From the NCBI GenBank assembly GCA_023382675.1, contig JAHDWN010000033.1, positions 1-64,000 on the forward strand: a stretch of 64,000 bases of DNA, read 5' to 3'. A program made the translations under genes and the position numbers. This DNA comes from Anaerolineae bacterium (lineage in GTDB: Bacteria > Chloroflexota > Anaerolineae > Aggregatilineales > Phototrophicaceae). This document shows, in pieces, positions 48,615 through 57,775 of this stretch; position 1 is the first letter of the stretch, and the number at the start of each line of letters is the position of its first letter. The notes below the pieces were generated by a model. That model made no database searches, was not told the origin of the DNA, and saw nothing but the letters and a program-made list of their open reading frames with translations.

Positions 48615-50900
48615 ATGAAGTTGCAGCATAGTTCACCATATCTTCGTCGAGGATTCGTGAATGGGATCGTCGTCGGCGCGGTCGTACTCCTCGTGTATGT
48701 GCTCGGACTGTTTCGCGACCTGCGTTTGCGCGCGCCGGACGCTCTGTTCGTCGACACCAGTGTGTCGGATTCGGTCGTTCTGGTCGCCATCGATGATGCC
48801 AGCCTGGCCGCATATGGTCGATCGCCGGCGGAATGGTCGCGCGCGCTCCACGCGGTTGCGGTCGAACGGCTGGCTGCCGCCGGGGCACGGGTCATCGCTT
48901 TTGAACTACTCATGCCGGAAGCGACCGTCGCTGATCGCATCCTGAGCGATGCCATCGAAAGCGCGCGCACGACCGGCGAGCGCACGCGCTTCGTATTTGC
49001 CGCAGCCGGGGTCGGCGCGCCGCGCGCCGCCGTGACGCCGGCAGGCGTTCGGGCAATCAAGTTCCAGACACAGCTCGTGCCCACTCAGGTGCTGGCTGAT
49101 GTCACTGATTACATTGGCGACACGAGCATCGTGGCCGATCCTGATGGAGTCGTGCGCCACCAGTCGACCTTCACGATCATCAATGGGCAACTCCATCCGT
49201 CGTTCAGCGTTGCCGCCTATCTTGCCTACCTGCGCATCCCGGCGGCAGATTTCGAGCAGGTGCTGCGTGCCGAGGGCGACAGCTTGTTCATCACCGCCGA
49301 CCGGCAGGTTGCGGTCGATAGCTTCGGCCAGTGGCGACAGAACTTCCAGAATGAGCCCGGCGCTGGCTTCCCGATCATCTCTTTCCGCGATCTCATCGAT
49401 GCCGACCCAGATCTGAGCAGCGTGCGCGACAAAGTCGTCATTGTCGGCCTGTTGAACGCGACCGGCGCGACCGATACGTTCTGGTCACCGGTGACGCGCA
49501 ACAGCCACGAGATGGCGGGCGTCGAGATTCTGGCGCAGGCCATCGACAGCCTGATCGGCAATACCGCACTGGCCGCGCAGTCGCCGCCGCCGGTTATGGC
49601 GATGATCCTGGTGCTGGCATTCGGCTCGGCGCTTGTCTACGAACACATGCGCACCTTCTTGAAACCGGTCGCCATCGTCGGGCTGGTGCTGCTGTTCGCT
49701 TTCATCGTGTCATACGTCTTCGCCAGAGACCGGATCATCGTTGATGTATTCGATGGTCTGCTGGCGCTGGTCGCGCCGGGTGTCCTCAGCATCGGCATGG
49801 CCGTGCGCCGCCAGTACAACCGCCGCCAGACGGCGGAAATGACCGCGCACAATCTGAACCGTGAGAAGCAGCGCCTGGAAAAGCTGCGCTTTGGCCTGCC
49901 GGTCAGCGTCGCGATTCTCGATCCGAAAGGGCAGGTGCTGCGCACCAATCAGGCCTTTGACGCGCTGCTGTCGCCGCTCGCGCAGCGCAGCGTGTGGGCG
50001 CATTTCGCCGCGCGCCTGGGGCAGTCTGGCCTGGACGACGAAACGGCCAAGAAGCTTCAGATGTCGCTCGACGGCGGCAAACGCTATGCGGGCGAAATCA
50101 GCCTGGAATCGAAGACGTACAACCTGACAACGACCTGGTTCGAGGATCTTCAGCAGTGGGTTGTCGTTCTGGCGGACGTGACAACGCTGGCCGAACTGAA
50201 CCAGATCAAGCGCCAGATGCTGCTGATGATCTCGCACGACCTGCGCAATCCACTGTCTTCCGTCAACGTCCAGGTTCACCACCTGCGCAAGCTGGCGCTT
50301 GGCGGCAATCAGGACGCCACCAAGCCAATCGACAACATTGAAAAAGCGTCGCGGCTGATGCAGGCAATCTTGAACGATGTCATCGACCTGGAGCAGATCC
50401 GCTCGCTCGAATTTCCGCGCACTGCTGTCGATATGAGCAAGGTGATCCGTGATATTGCCGACCGGTATCGGGATGACTGTAATGCCAAGGGGCAGACGCT
50501 GACCCTCGATCTGGAAGCCGATGCGCCACCTGTCTATGCGCACGAGGGGCAAATCAGCCAGGTGGTCGCCAATCTTGTCAGCAATGCCGTCAAATACACG
50601 CCTGACAAAGGGACGATCACCGTTCGTTTGTACTCAGAGTCGCCCACAGTCGTCCGGATCGCGGTGCAGGATACCGGCATCGGCATCCCCGCCGAGGAGC
50701 AAAGCAAGCTGTTCGCGGAGTTCTACCGCGTGCGCACGCGGGCCACGAGCGACATCGCGGGGACAGGCCTCGGCCTGAGCATTGTCAAGTCGGTGGTCGA
50801 TAGGCATGGCGGACGCGTCTGGTTCGAAAGCGTCGAGGGGCAGGGGACGACCTTCTATGTCGAACTGCCGGCGCTGATGGCGGAAACGGTCGCAAACTAA
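48615..50900 (+). CDS. CHASE2-domain sensor histidine kinase
   Basis: Membrane sensor kinase of 761 residues. One membrane segment (GIVVGAVVLLVYVLGLF), an extracytoplasmic CHASE2 domain (residues about 40-310, with VAIDDASLAAYG and VIVGLLNATGATDTFWSPV), three further membrane segments (about 320-410), a PAS-like domain (about 430-525), then HisKA with the phosphorylated His541 in MISHDLRNPLSS and a complete HATPase (NLVSNAVKYTPDKG, DTGIGIP, GTGLGLSIV). No response regulator gene is adjacent, so the partner is elsewhere. Two FecR-SH3 proteins flank it. Confidence 0.93.
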   Translation: MKLQHSSPYLRRGFVNGIVVGAVVLLVYVLGLFRDLRLRAPDALFVDTSVSDSVVLVAIDDASLAAYGRSPAEWSRALHAVAVERLAAAGARVIAFELLMPEATVADRILSDAIESARTTGERTRFVFAAAGVGAPRAAVTPAGVRAIKFQTQLVPTQVLADVTDYIGDTSIVADPDGVVRHQSTFTIINGQLHPSFSVAAYLAYLRIPAADFEQVLRAEGDSLFITADRQVAVDSFGQWRQNFQNEPGAGFPIISFRDLIDADPDLSSVRDKVVIVGLLNATGATDTFWSPVTRNSHEMAGVEILAQAIDSLIGNTALAAQSPPPVMAMILVLAFGSALVYEHMRTFLKPVAIVGLVLLFAFIVSYVFARDRIIVDVFDGLLALVAPGVLSIGMAVRRQYNRRQTAEMTAHNLNREKQRLEKLRFGLPVSVAILDPKGQVLRTNQAFDALLSPLAQRSVWAHFAARLGQSGLDDETAKKLQMSLDGGKRYAGEISLESKTYNLTTTWFEDLQQWVVVLADVTTLAELNQIKRQMLLMISHDLRNPLSSVNVQVHHLRKLALGGNQDATKPIDNIEKASRLMQAILNDVIDLEQIRSLEFPRTAVDMSKVIRDIADRYRDDCNAKGQTLTLDLEADAPPVYAHEGQISQVVANLVSNAVKYTPDKGTITVRLYSESPTVVRIAVQDTGIGIPAEEQSKLFAEFYRVRTRATSDIAGTGLGLSIVKSVVDRHGGRVWFESVEGQGTTFYVELPALMAETVAN

Positions 50901-50957
50901 CGGGTATCCAGTTAGATTAAAAGGAGCGCATTCGCTGGTAGTGCTGGCACACTCTTT

Positions 50958-51094
50958 GCCGACGGGTCAACCCGTCCGCTAGGCGAAATCAAGCATACTG
51001 AAGATGCTTCGTCATACTCATATTGCATGTGGTATGTCTAGTAAGCGCCTTGAGTGTGCTGGATGTGACCTAGCCGACCGTTTGAACGGTCGGC
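50958..51094. repeat. Inverted pair of REP-like hairpins (composite element)
   Basis: Left module GCCGACGGGT-CA-ACCCGTCCGC (50958-50979, one mismatch), then GGCGAAATCAAGC. Right module GCCGACCGTT-TG-AACGGTCGGC (51073-51094). Compared with other copies the right stem differs on both strands in a way that keeps pairing. The gene-free stretch 50901-51250 consists mainly of this element. Confidence 0.7.
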
Positions 51095-51250
51095 GACGCA
51101 GAAGTCCATCATAGTCACGTCAGAAACTCGCCCACTATCGTCTATGGTCATGTGCTCCACAAACTTTGCGGTGTCGTTGTTTTCGTGGCTGATTGTCAGC
51201 CGGATTGATGAGAATAGAGGAACCGAACGACTCACGATGCGACGATACAT

Positions 51251-52252
51251 ATGAACCGCCTTCCGACTTTCCAACGCCTGTCTCGACCCGGCAGCGCACT
51301 CCTGCTCGCTGCTCTGCTGCTCGCCGGGGAATGGGCGGCGCACGCGCAGGATGGCTACGCCGCCAGCGTCCGCATTGTCAATCCGGGCGTGAGCTTTCAA
51401 CTGGCTGGCACTGAAGCGATCTTTATGCTGCCTGAGGATGCTGTGCTGCCGATGGCGACCGGCGACGTGCTGGAGACGGATCGCACCGGGCGCGTGCTGG
51501 TCGAATTCGCCAATGATCTGCAACTGCTGCTGCTGCCGAGCAGCCGGCTGTCCGTGCTCGACAGCCAGCGCGGGGAGGATGGTCAATACGAGCTGCGCCT
51601 GCGCATTGACGGGCACAGCGTCCAGCGCCTCGGCACGGCGGATGCGGAAACCATCCAATTGACGATTGACACGGAGTGGGGGGACGTGCGGGCGTCGGCT
51701 GGTTGGTTCGCCTTGTGGAGCGATCTGGAACGCTCGACTGTGATCACCGTTGCCGAGGGTAACGTCGATTTTGCGCCCAACTGGGGTGCGCCGCTGTACT
51801 CAGCCGGGACTGCCGAGGGCATCGTCATCGAACTGGATAGCGCCCGCGTTATCGACCTGACTCCACCCTACAACGGTGCGCGCATGATCGGCCTGGCCTC
51901 GACCTGTGAGGGGCGGGTGAACGCGGCGGGCGGCGTGCTCAACATCCGCGCGGGCACGGGCGTCGGCTACTCCGTCATCGGCGATGTGTTCAACGGGGCG
52001 CGGGTGCGCGTCATCGGTGTGACAGAGGACGGCGTCTGGTATCGCATCCAACGCTTCAGCGGCTTTGGCTGGATGCTCACGTCCGGCGCGCAGGCGGACT
52101 GTCCCGATCTGCCGGTGTACCCCAACCTCTCCGGCGAGAACAACCGCGAGTTGTTCAACGTCGAGCAGGCGGAACTCGATCTGCTCGAACCGTTCTACGG
52201 CCAGTTCGACGACGACGTCTGGTTCTATCGCTGGCGGCAAGCGGAGGGGTAG
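51251..52252 (+). CDS. Secreted FecR-domain / SH3b protein 2
   Basis: Exported protein of 333 residues, paralogue of the one at 47624. Signal peptide to about residue 33 (LLLAALLLAGEWAAHAQ). FecR-like region from about residue 65 (MATGDVLETDRTGRVLVEF, LRIDGHSVQRLG). SH3b region from about residue 235 (NIRAGTGVGYSVIGDV, WYRIQRFSGFGWMLTS). No ribosome site stands out before the ATG, and a REP composite separates it from the kinase gene, so it may be transcribed on its own. Confidence 0.85.
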   Translation: MNRLPTFQRLSRPGSALLLAALLLAGEWAAHAQDGYAASVRIVNPGVSFQLAGTEAIFMLPEDAVLPMATGDVLETDRTGRVLVEFANDLQLLLLPSSRLSVLDSQRGEDGQYELRLRIDGHSVQRLGTADAETIQLTIDTEWGDVRASAGWFALWSDLERSTVITVAEGNVDFAPNWGAPLYSAGTAEGIVIELDSARVIDLTPPYNGARMIGLASTCEGRVNAAGGVLNIRAGTGVGYSVIGDVFNGARVRVIGVTEDGVWYRIQRFSGFGWMLTSGAQADCPDLPVYPNLSGENNRELFNVEQAELDLLEPFYGQFDDDVWFYRWRQAEG

Positions 52253-52292
52253 AGCGGACAGATTCTTGTACGCGGACGAACACAGGGCGCGC

Positions 52293-54086
52293 CTACGATT
52301 CCGCCGCCAGACGCGCCGCCGCTGCCCGGTCGATTTTGCCGCTGGCCGTCAATGGCAGCGCCACGACGAAGCGCCAGACGCGCGGCACTTTGTAGCCCGC
52401 CAGCCGCTCCCGCGCATACGCATCCAGCGCCTTGATCATCGCCGCTTGTTCCGCCTCTCTTTCAACTGGGGGTGAGGTGACGATCACTGCTGCCACCTGC
52501 TGACCCCATTCCGCGCTCGGCACGCCAACGACGCACACGTCCACCACCGAGGGATGCTCGCGCAGCACGCGCTCGACCTCCGCCGGGTAGACGTTCTCAC
52601 CGCCGGTCACGATCAGATCGCTGCGGCGGCTGACGACGAACAGATCGCCGTCGGCATCGACGTAGCCGAGGTCGCCGGTGGGGAAGCCGTCCTGATAGGG
52701 CAGGCGTTCGGGCGTGCCCCACTGCGTCAGCGGGATGTCCGGCACGGGGTCGCCCAGGTAGCCGAGCATGACGTTCGGCCCCTGGATGATGATCTCGCCG
52801 ACTTCACCGGGCGGCAGCGTGCGCCCCTCCGCATCGACAATCCGCACGCGCATGAAGGGCAGCGGACGCCCGACCGTGCCTGGCTTGGCACGTGCCTGAT
52901 CGGGCAGGCCGGTGCAGACCTGCGATGCGGCCTCGGTCAGGCCGTAGGTCGTCGCGACCGGGATGCCGCGTGCCTGCGCCGCCGCCAGCAGATCCGCCGA
53001 GGCCGCCGCGCCGCCAAGGAGCACGAGGCGAACGGACGGGGGAAAGGGCGTGCTCGGTGCTCGGTGCTCGGTGCTCGGAATGGTAGGTTCTGAGTTCTGA
53101 GTTCTGGGTTCTGAGTACTCAGTACTGGGTACTCGGTACTTGGCACCGGGTTCTGGGTACTCAGTACTGGGTGCTCGGTGCTCGGTGCTCGGATTGGCGG
53201 GTTCTGAGTTCTGGGTACTGGGTTCTGGGTACTCAGCACTTGGTACTCGGTACTGAGTACTGAGCACTGAGTACTGAGTACTAAGTACTCGATAGAGCAT
53301 CGTTGGGACAACGGAGACGAGCGTTGCCTGATGCTGTGCCGCCGCCGCGATCAGCGCGTCCGGTGTGAAGCGATCCATGACGATGACGGCGGCGCGGCAC
53401 AGGCAGGCGCGCACGAGCATCGACAGCCCACCGACGTGATACAGCGGCAGTGTCAGCAGCCAGCGGTCGCCCGGCGGGTTGCCCAGCCGCAGTGTCGAGG
53501 CCATGGCTGCGTAGTAGAGGTTGTTGAAGGTTAGCTGCGCGCCCTTGGGCGTGCCGCTCGTCCCGCTGGTGAAGAGGATCGCGGCGACGTCCAGGCGCGT
53601 GAATTCGGGCGATGGGCTGTCGGCGGTCACAGGTTGGTGGCTGGCGATGGGCAGCGATCCCATGTCGATGAAGTCGATCCGGCTGGCATTGCGGTCAGGC
53701 GGCTCGATGGTGAAGGGCTGCGCGGGGAGGCTGGTGAAATACTCCGCTGGCAGCGAGGCGTCCAGTACCACAATCTTGCACCGCGCCCGCTGCACCTGAT
53801 CGGCGACTTCGCCCGCTGTGAGGCGCAGGTTCAGCGGCACTACAGTCGCACCGCGCCGCCAGATGCCCCAGACGAGCGCCGCGTACTCGAAGCAGTTCGG
53901 CAGCAGCACGCCGACACGGTCGCCGCGCTCGACTCCGGCTGCGCCCAGGCTGTCCGCCATCGTGCCCGCGTGAGCGCTGAGTTCGGCGTATGTCCACGTG
54001 TTGTCGCCTTGGAGCAGGGCGGGCGCGTCCGGCGTCTCCTGCGCGGCGGTCACGAGCCAATCGGGTTGTGTAAAGCCTTTGGGCAT
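52293..54086 (-). CDS. menE: o-succinylbenzoate-CoA ligase (MenE) with repeat-derived insertion
   Basis: Acyl-adenylate-forming enzyme that activates o-succinylbenzoate in menaquinone synthesis. Motifs: ILFTSGTSGTPKGAQLTFNN (P-loop), YGLTEAASQVC, then GDLGYVDADGDLFVVSRRSD and GGENVYPAEVERVL. MenE is favoured over other acyl-CoA ligases because menB, menD and menF lie on the same strand downstream in the window. At 597 residues it is about 90 longer than usual: residues about 264-347 are repetitive (YSVLSTQYR, PSTEHRAPSTEYP) and come from a heptad DNA repeat. They sit between VPTMLYR and PPSVRLVLLGGAA, which normally lie close together. The start at 54086 (MPKGFTQPDW) fits better than ATG 54128. 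Confidence 0.83.
   Translation of the reverse strand: MPKGFTQPDWLVTAAQETPDAPALLQGDNTWTYAELSAHAGTMADSLGAAGVERGDRVGVLLPNCFEYAALVWGIWRRGATVVPLNLRLTAGEVADQVQRARCKIVVLDASLPAEYFTSLPAQPFTIEPPDRNASRIDFIDMGSLPIASHQPVTADSPSPEFTRLDVAAILFTSGTSGTPKGAQLTFNNLYYAAMASTLRLGNPPGDRWLLTLPLYHVGGLSMLVRACLCRAAVIVMDRFTPDALIAAAAQHQATLVSVVPTMLYRVLSTQYSVLSTQYRVPSAEYPEPSTQNSEPANPSTEHRAPSTEYPEPGAKYRVPSTEYSEPRTQNSEPTIPSTEHRAPSTPFPPSVRLVLLGGAAASADLLAAAQARGIPVATTYGLTEAASQVCTGLPDQARAKPGTVGRPLPFMRVRIVDAEGRTLPPGEVGEIIIQGPNVMLGYLGDPVPDIPLTQWGTPERLPYQDGFPTGDLGYVDADGDLFVVSRRSDLIVTGGENVYPAEVERVLREHPSVVDVCVVGVPSAEWGQQVAAVIVTSPPVEREAEQAAMIKALDAYARERLAGYKVPRVWRFVVALPLTASGKIDRAAAARLAAES
53050..53292. repeat. Heptad repeat run inserted in frame in menE
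   Basis: About 35 degenerate 7-base units of the type GTGCTCG, GTTCTGA, GTACTCA, GTACTGG. No stop occurs in the menE frame, which reads through as STQYSVL / STEHRAP. A shorter internal duplication is visible: the GTGCTCGGTGCTCGG and GTTCTGAGTTCTG blocks occur twice about 110 bases apart. Confidence 0.85.
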
Positions 54087-54110
54087 CGTCAGTTCTCGTA
54101 CAAATATCGC

Positions 54111-54116
54111 TATAAT
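54111..54116 (+). promoter_or_regulatory. -10 box upstream of Uma2 gene 1
   Basis: TATAAT, 24 bases before the ATG at 54140 in the 53-base spacer shared with menE. No clear -35 sequence is present. Confidence 0.4.
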
Positions 54117-54139
54117 ATACCCAAGCATAGTATGCAGGG

Positions 54140-54697
54140 ATGGCAGATATAACTGCTCCGGCGCAAGAGCGCATCACCCAGGCGGAATTCAATCGACTTC
54201 TGGCGCTGCCCGAAAACCAGGATCGTCATCTGGAACTTTGGAATGGGGAGATCATCGAAACCACGCCGAGACGCTTTCACGCCATCATTCAAAATCTGTT
54301 CGCGGCATTGTTTTACAACTATCTGCAAAAGAACCCGATTGGGACTTCCTACACAGAGTTTCAGATCCAGCTTGAGAACGAAGACTACGCACCCATCCCG
54401 GATGTCTGCATTGTCTTGAAGGAACGCGACGAACTTTCTGCAAACGACTTTTTGCGCGTGATGCCCGATGTTGTGGTCGAAATCCAATCGCCAGATCAAT
54501 CTGATAGATTTATGCAGGAAAAAGCGGACTACTATCTGCAGCGTGGCTGTCGCATGGTCATCCTTGTGTATGAGAAACCCGTGGTCGAAGTCCTGACGCC
54601 GACGACACGAGACCTGCTTCTGCCGGGCGATACGCTCAGCGGCGGCGATGTGCTGCCAGATTTCAGCCTTGAGGTCGCTCGTATCTTCCCTGATTGA
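54140..54697 (+). CDS. Uma2-family (DUF820) endonuclease-like protein 1
   Basis: Protein of 185 residues with a PD-(D/E)XK nuclease-like fold. The core is PDVCIVLKER, then PDVVVEIQSPDQSDRFMQEK with its conserved Asp, Glu, Gln and Lys, and ADYYLQRGCRMVILVYEKP. N-terminal ITQAEFNRLLALPE and ELWNGEIIE are also typical. Many copies occur per genome in Chloroflexi and Cyanobacteria; the biological role is unknown, with mobile-element or repeat-related functions suspected. GCAGGG precedes the ATG. Confidence 0.88.
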   Translation: MADITAPAQERITQAEFNRLLALPENQDRHLELWNGEIIETTPRRFHAIIQNLFAALFYNYLQKNPIGTSYTEFQIQLENEDYAPIPDVCIVLKERDELSANDFLRVMPDVVVEIQSPDQSDRFMQEKADYYLQRGCRMVILVYEKPVVEVLTPTTRDLLLPGDTLSGGDVLPDFSLEVARIFPD

Positions 54698-54710
54698 ACC
54701 GTGTGTTCGA

Positions 54711-55898
54711 TTACAACCGACCGTCGGGCAGTCGCCCGGCCTTCAACGCCTCGATCTGTGCGGCGGTGAACGGCGGCTCGAATAGATCAGCCGACTCATG
54801 ATAGCAGCGAAACATGTCGATGATGAAGTGCAGTCGGTCGGGTAGCCGTGACCAATCGACCGCGCCGCTGCCCTGCGTGCTGTCCAGCGTGGGGTCGATC
54901 TGTTCGAGCAGTGCGCGCAGGTCGGGCAGATCGAGGTGCTGGAGCGAAGCGGGAAATTCGGCGGGCACGTCATCGCCCAGGCGCAGATGGACGCCATGGG
55001 GCAGGCCGATGGTCATGACATACTCGGTGATCAGCAGGCGCGTTCGGCGGCGTGCTTCCGCCAGCAGCGCCTCGAGCGCCTGATCCAGCGGGCTGGGGCG
55101 GCCGAACAGCCGCAGCAGGAACAGACGGACGCGCGCGAGCCAGGTGCGGCGCGGAAACAGCGCCTTGATCAGACGCAGCCGGAACGGCCCGCGATCGACA
55201 AACGCCGCGTTCAGCGCTTCGGCGATCTCCGGCTGGAGGCGTGTCTGCTCGTGATAGCCGATCTCGATGTTGGCGAGCAGCATCAGCTCGGCGCGCTGCT
55301 TGGCGTTGCTCGCGAACAGCGCCTGATAGTAGCGGGTGAAGGCGCGCCGCAAGTAGTCCTGCCCGTCCGGTGGCTCGCCGGGGCGCAGACCTGCGCAAAA
55401 GCGCGCCAGATTGTCCGCGTCGAAGGCAGTATCGCCCAGACACATCTCAAAAAAGCGGGCGAATTCGCGGCCAATCTCTTCGTAGACCTTCTTGTTGCCG
55501 CGCCCAACGGCGGCGCTGGCACGGTCGAACGCGGCCAGCGGATTGAGCACGTCGGCGAGCGTTTCCTCAACCTCGGCCTCGTCCGCTTCCGAGCCGAGCG
55601 CCTGTGCCGAAGCGACGATGTCCTGTTCCGCCTGGGCGGTGGCAGGCGCGGATAGCACGATGCTTTCGAGCGTGCGCGCCACGTCTTCTTTGCGGATCGT
55701 CTGCCCGGCCTGTTTGGATGCCCACGTAGCGAAGGTACACCAGTTGGCGTTCACCCCTGTGCGCGCCGTCATGACGACCGCCAGCTCGTGATAGCACTGG
55801 GTGATCAGCAGGTTGCGGATCACCGGGTCAGGCAAGACGGCGATGTGCTCGACATCGGCGACCGTCGGAATGGGATCGACTGGGGGGAGTTGGTTCAT
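54711..55898 (-). CDS. Protein of unknown function (395 aa)
   Basis: I recognise no named family. The protein is mostly helical and soluble. The N-terminal region [20 protein letters not shown] then [14 protein letters not shown] is distinctive and resembles conserved unnamed proteins I recall from actinobacteria. A positively charged stretch near residue 265 ([20 protein letters not shown]) may be a short membrane-associated helix. It converges with the first Uma2 gene, 13 bases apart. The 270 bases upstream (55899-56168) show no gene. Confidence 0.75.
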   Translation of the reverse strand: MNQLPPVDPIPTVADVEHIAVLPDPVIRNLLITQCYHELAVVMTARTGVNANWCTFATWASKQAGQTIRKEDVARTLESIVLSAPATAQAEQDIVASAQALGSEADEAEVEETLADVLNPLAAFDRASAAVGRGNKKVYEEIGREFARFFEMCLGDTAFDADNLARFCAGLRPGEPPDGQDYLRRAFTRYYQALFASNAKQRAELMLLANIEIGYHEQTRLQPEIAEALNAAFVDRGPFRLRLIKALFPRRTWLARVRLFLLRLFGRPSPLDQALEALLAEARRRTRLLITEYVMTIGLPHGVHLRLGDDVPAEFPASLQHLDLPDLRALLEQIDPTLDSTQGSGAVDWSRLPDRLHFIIDMFRCYHESADLFEPPFTAAQIEALKAGRLPDGRL

Positions 55899-56168
55899 AG
55901 GTGTTCGTCACCTGCGGCGGGCGAATCCACGAAATGAGTACGCGTTTCATCTTACAATGATAACCAACTACGCCGACTATCCGTCGAGTGAAGATGCGCG
56001 CCTCATCGATCAGGCGTGAGGGTGCGACGCCGAAATGTGCTAAAGATCATGTGTTCTGCTGCCATTGGTAAATACCCTTTCAGGTCGCTCAATCTTAAGA
56101 TCATCAATGACATCGTGAACAGGGGGGTGTTGGACTACGCGTGTTGATCACGGTAGAAGGAGGAGAAC

Positions 56169-57059
56169 ATGGCGACCGCTCGCCAACCATCCGTCAGCGC
56201 CCTCAACGTGGCCCTCTGCCGCGCCGTTGCTGCCCACGAAACCCGCGACGACATTCGCGGGCCGGATCACCTGGCCGAGGTCTTCCTCGACGAAGCCGGG
56301 CGGCAGTCTTTGACTAATCCCGCGGTCTATCCGCTGATCTTGCATAAGCTGGAGGCGGCCTCGCCCGGCGGCTACGAGTATTTTATCGCCCGCACGGCCT
56401 ATCTGGATGCCGTTGTTGAAGATGCCCTGCGCAGCCATGTCCCACAGCTCGTCTTCCTGGGCGCGGGCTATGACACGCGCGCCTGCCGCTTCGCCGATCT
56501 GCTCGGCAGCACGCGCGTCTTCGAACTGGATGAGGCGGCCACGCAGACGCACAAACGCGCCATGCTCGAAGCGGCCAAGGTCGCCAGCCCGCCGCCGTTG
56601 ACCTACGTCACCATCGACTTCACGACCGAAAGCCTGGCGGACAAACTGGCCGAGGCAGGCTATCGCGAGGATCTGCAGACGCTGTTCGTCCTGGAGGGCG
56701 TCACCTACTATCTGCCGCCGCGCACGGTCGATGAGATGTTCGATTTCGTCCGCCGCCACGCCGCGCGGGGGAGCCGCATCGCCTTCGACTACATGCTGCC
56801 CGCGGATCAGCTTGAGGGGCGGCACGGCGCGCAGCAATCGCGCGCAGCCATGCAGGCAATGTACGCCGACGAGCCGCTGCACTTCGACATGGACGAACTC
56901 CAGGTGTTTGGCTATCTGGCGACGCGCGGCTTCGAGCTGGTCGAACACCTGACGGCGGAGGACATGCAGAAGCGCTATCTGACGCTCAAGGATGGCACAC
57001 CCGCCGGGCAGATCCTGGATTTGTTCCGCCTCGTGCTGGCGCAGGTGAAGGTGGGGTAG
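56169..57059 (+). CDS. LCMT/PPM1-family class I methyltransferase
   Basis: SAM-dependent methyltransferase of 296 residues of the leucine carboxyl methyltransferase type (TIGR00027-like). Landmarks are QLVFLGAGYDTRACRF (motif I in the family's GAGYDTR form), VFELDEAATQTHKRAML and FVLEGVTYYLPPRTVDEM. It is only distantly related to the LCMT protein at 39481, whose motif is GCGLDSR. Likely substrates are carboxylates of small molecules. AAGGAGGAG lies directly before the ATG. Confidence 0.9.
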   Translation: MATARQPSVSALNVALCRAVAAHETRDDIRGPDHLAEVFLDEAGRQSLTNPAVYPLILHKLEAASPGGYEYFIARTAYLDAVVEDALRSHVPQLVFLGAGYDTRACRFADLLGSTRVFELDEAATQTHKRAMLEAAKVASPPPLTYVTIDFTTESLADKLAEAGYREDLQTLFVLEGVTYYLPPRTVDEMFDFVRRHAARGSRIAFDYMLPADQLEGRHGAQQSRAAMQAMYADEPLHFDMDELQVFGYLATRGFELVEHLTAEDMQKRYLTLKDGTPAGQILDLFRLVLAQVKVG

Positions 57060-57066
57060 CGGGGTG

Positions 57067-57093
57067 TCGGATTAGCGGATTAGCGGATCAGCT
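57067..57093. repeat. GGATTAGCGGATTAGC repeat
   Basis: Two and a half GGATTAGC units eight bases after the methyltransferase stop codon. Same family as 7747-7783 and 21777-21805. Confidence 0.5.
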
Positions 57094-57202
57094 TTGGGGC
57101 CAGTGCGGAGGCGGGTTGCGTCAGTGCTGGCTCAGTTCAAATCTACCCGTTGACCGGGTCTCATCATCAAAGTGTTGTGTCTGTTCGACTGAGGGAAGAC
57201 TT

Positions 57203-57763
57203 ATGTATACGCCGAGGCAGGGACGCATGACGCGGATGGAGTTCCACCGTCTGGCGGCGCGTCCCGATAATGCGGATCGGGCCCTTGAGCTATTCAATGG
57301 TGTCGTTTGCTGCCGGGAGTTCAGCGCGAGTCGTGCGTATGCCGCGTCGGTGGCCTGCGCAGCACTCGGCAGGTACGTCGAAGAGCGCGCGGTTGGGTGT
57401 GTCTTCTCCCGGCTGAGCATCGAGATTCCCGGTGAACCCTACTTCATGTTCGCGCCCGACGTCAGCTTCGTCAGTTTTGAGCGGGGCGCGGTCTTCGGCT
57501 GGGATATGCCGCTGCTCTACATGCCGGATCTGGTCGTCGAAATCCAGTCGCCCGATCAATCCGACAAGTTCATGCGCGATAAGGCCGATTACTACCTCAA
57601 GCACGGCTGCCGCCGCGTCATCCTCGTCTACGCCAAGCGGATTGTCGAGGTGCTGACGCCCGATGACCGCCAACTGCTGACGGTCGATGACACACTCACC
57701 GGCGGCGACGTGCTGCCCGGCTTCAGCGTCGAGGTCGCGAAGCTGTTTCCGGAGCTGGAGTGA
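57203..57763 (+). CDS. Uma2-family (DUF820) endonuclease-like protein 2
   Basis: Protein of 186 residues, paralogue of the one at 54140. The core is nearly identical over PDLVVEIQSPDQSDKFMRDK and ADYYLKHGCRRVILVYAKR, and LTGGDVLPGFSVEVAKLFPE at the C-terminus. The N-terminal half differs much more and carries unusual cysteines (GVVCCREFS). GAGGGA precedes ATG 57203. It faces the TIR-NACHT-HEAT gene with 12 bases between the stop codons. Confidence 0.87.
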   Translation: MYTPRQGRMTRMEFHRLAARPDNADRALELFNGVVCCREFSASRAYAASVACAALGRYVEERAVGCVFSRLSIEIPGEPYFMFAPDVSFVSFERGAVFGWDMPLLYMPDLVVEIQSPDQSDKFMRDKADYYLKHGCRRVILVYAKRIVEVLTPDDRQLLTVDDTLTGGDVLPGFSVEVAKLFPELE

Positions 57764-57775
57764 GGGTGTGCGGCC

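Noticed and set aside
53050-53292. Possible CRISPR array or VNTR with spacers
   Set aside because: The unit is a degenerate 7-mer with no constant longer repeat, no unique spacers and no cas gene nearby.
52937-53311. 124-codon minus-strand gene inside menE
   Set aside because: Alternative-frame reading of the heptad repeat and menE sequence, without a ribosome site.
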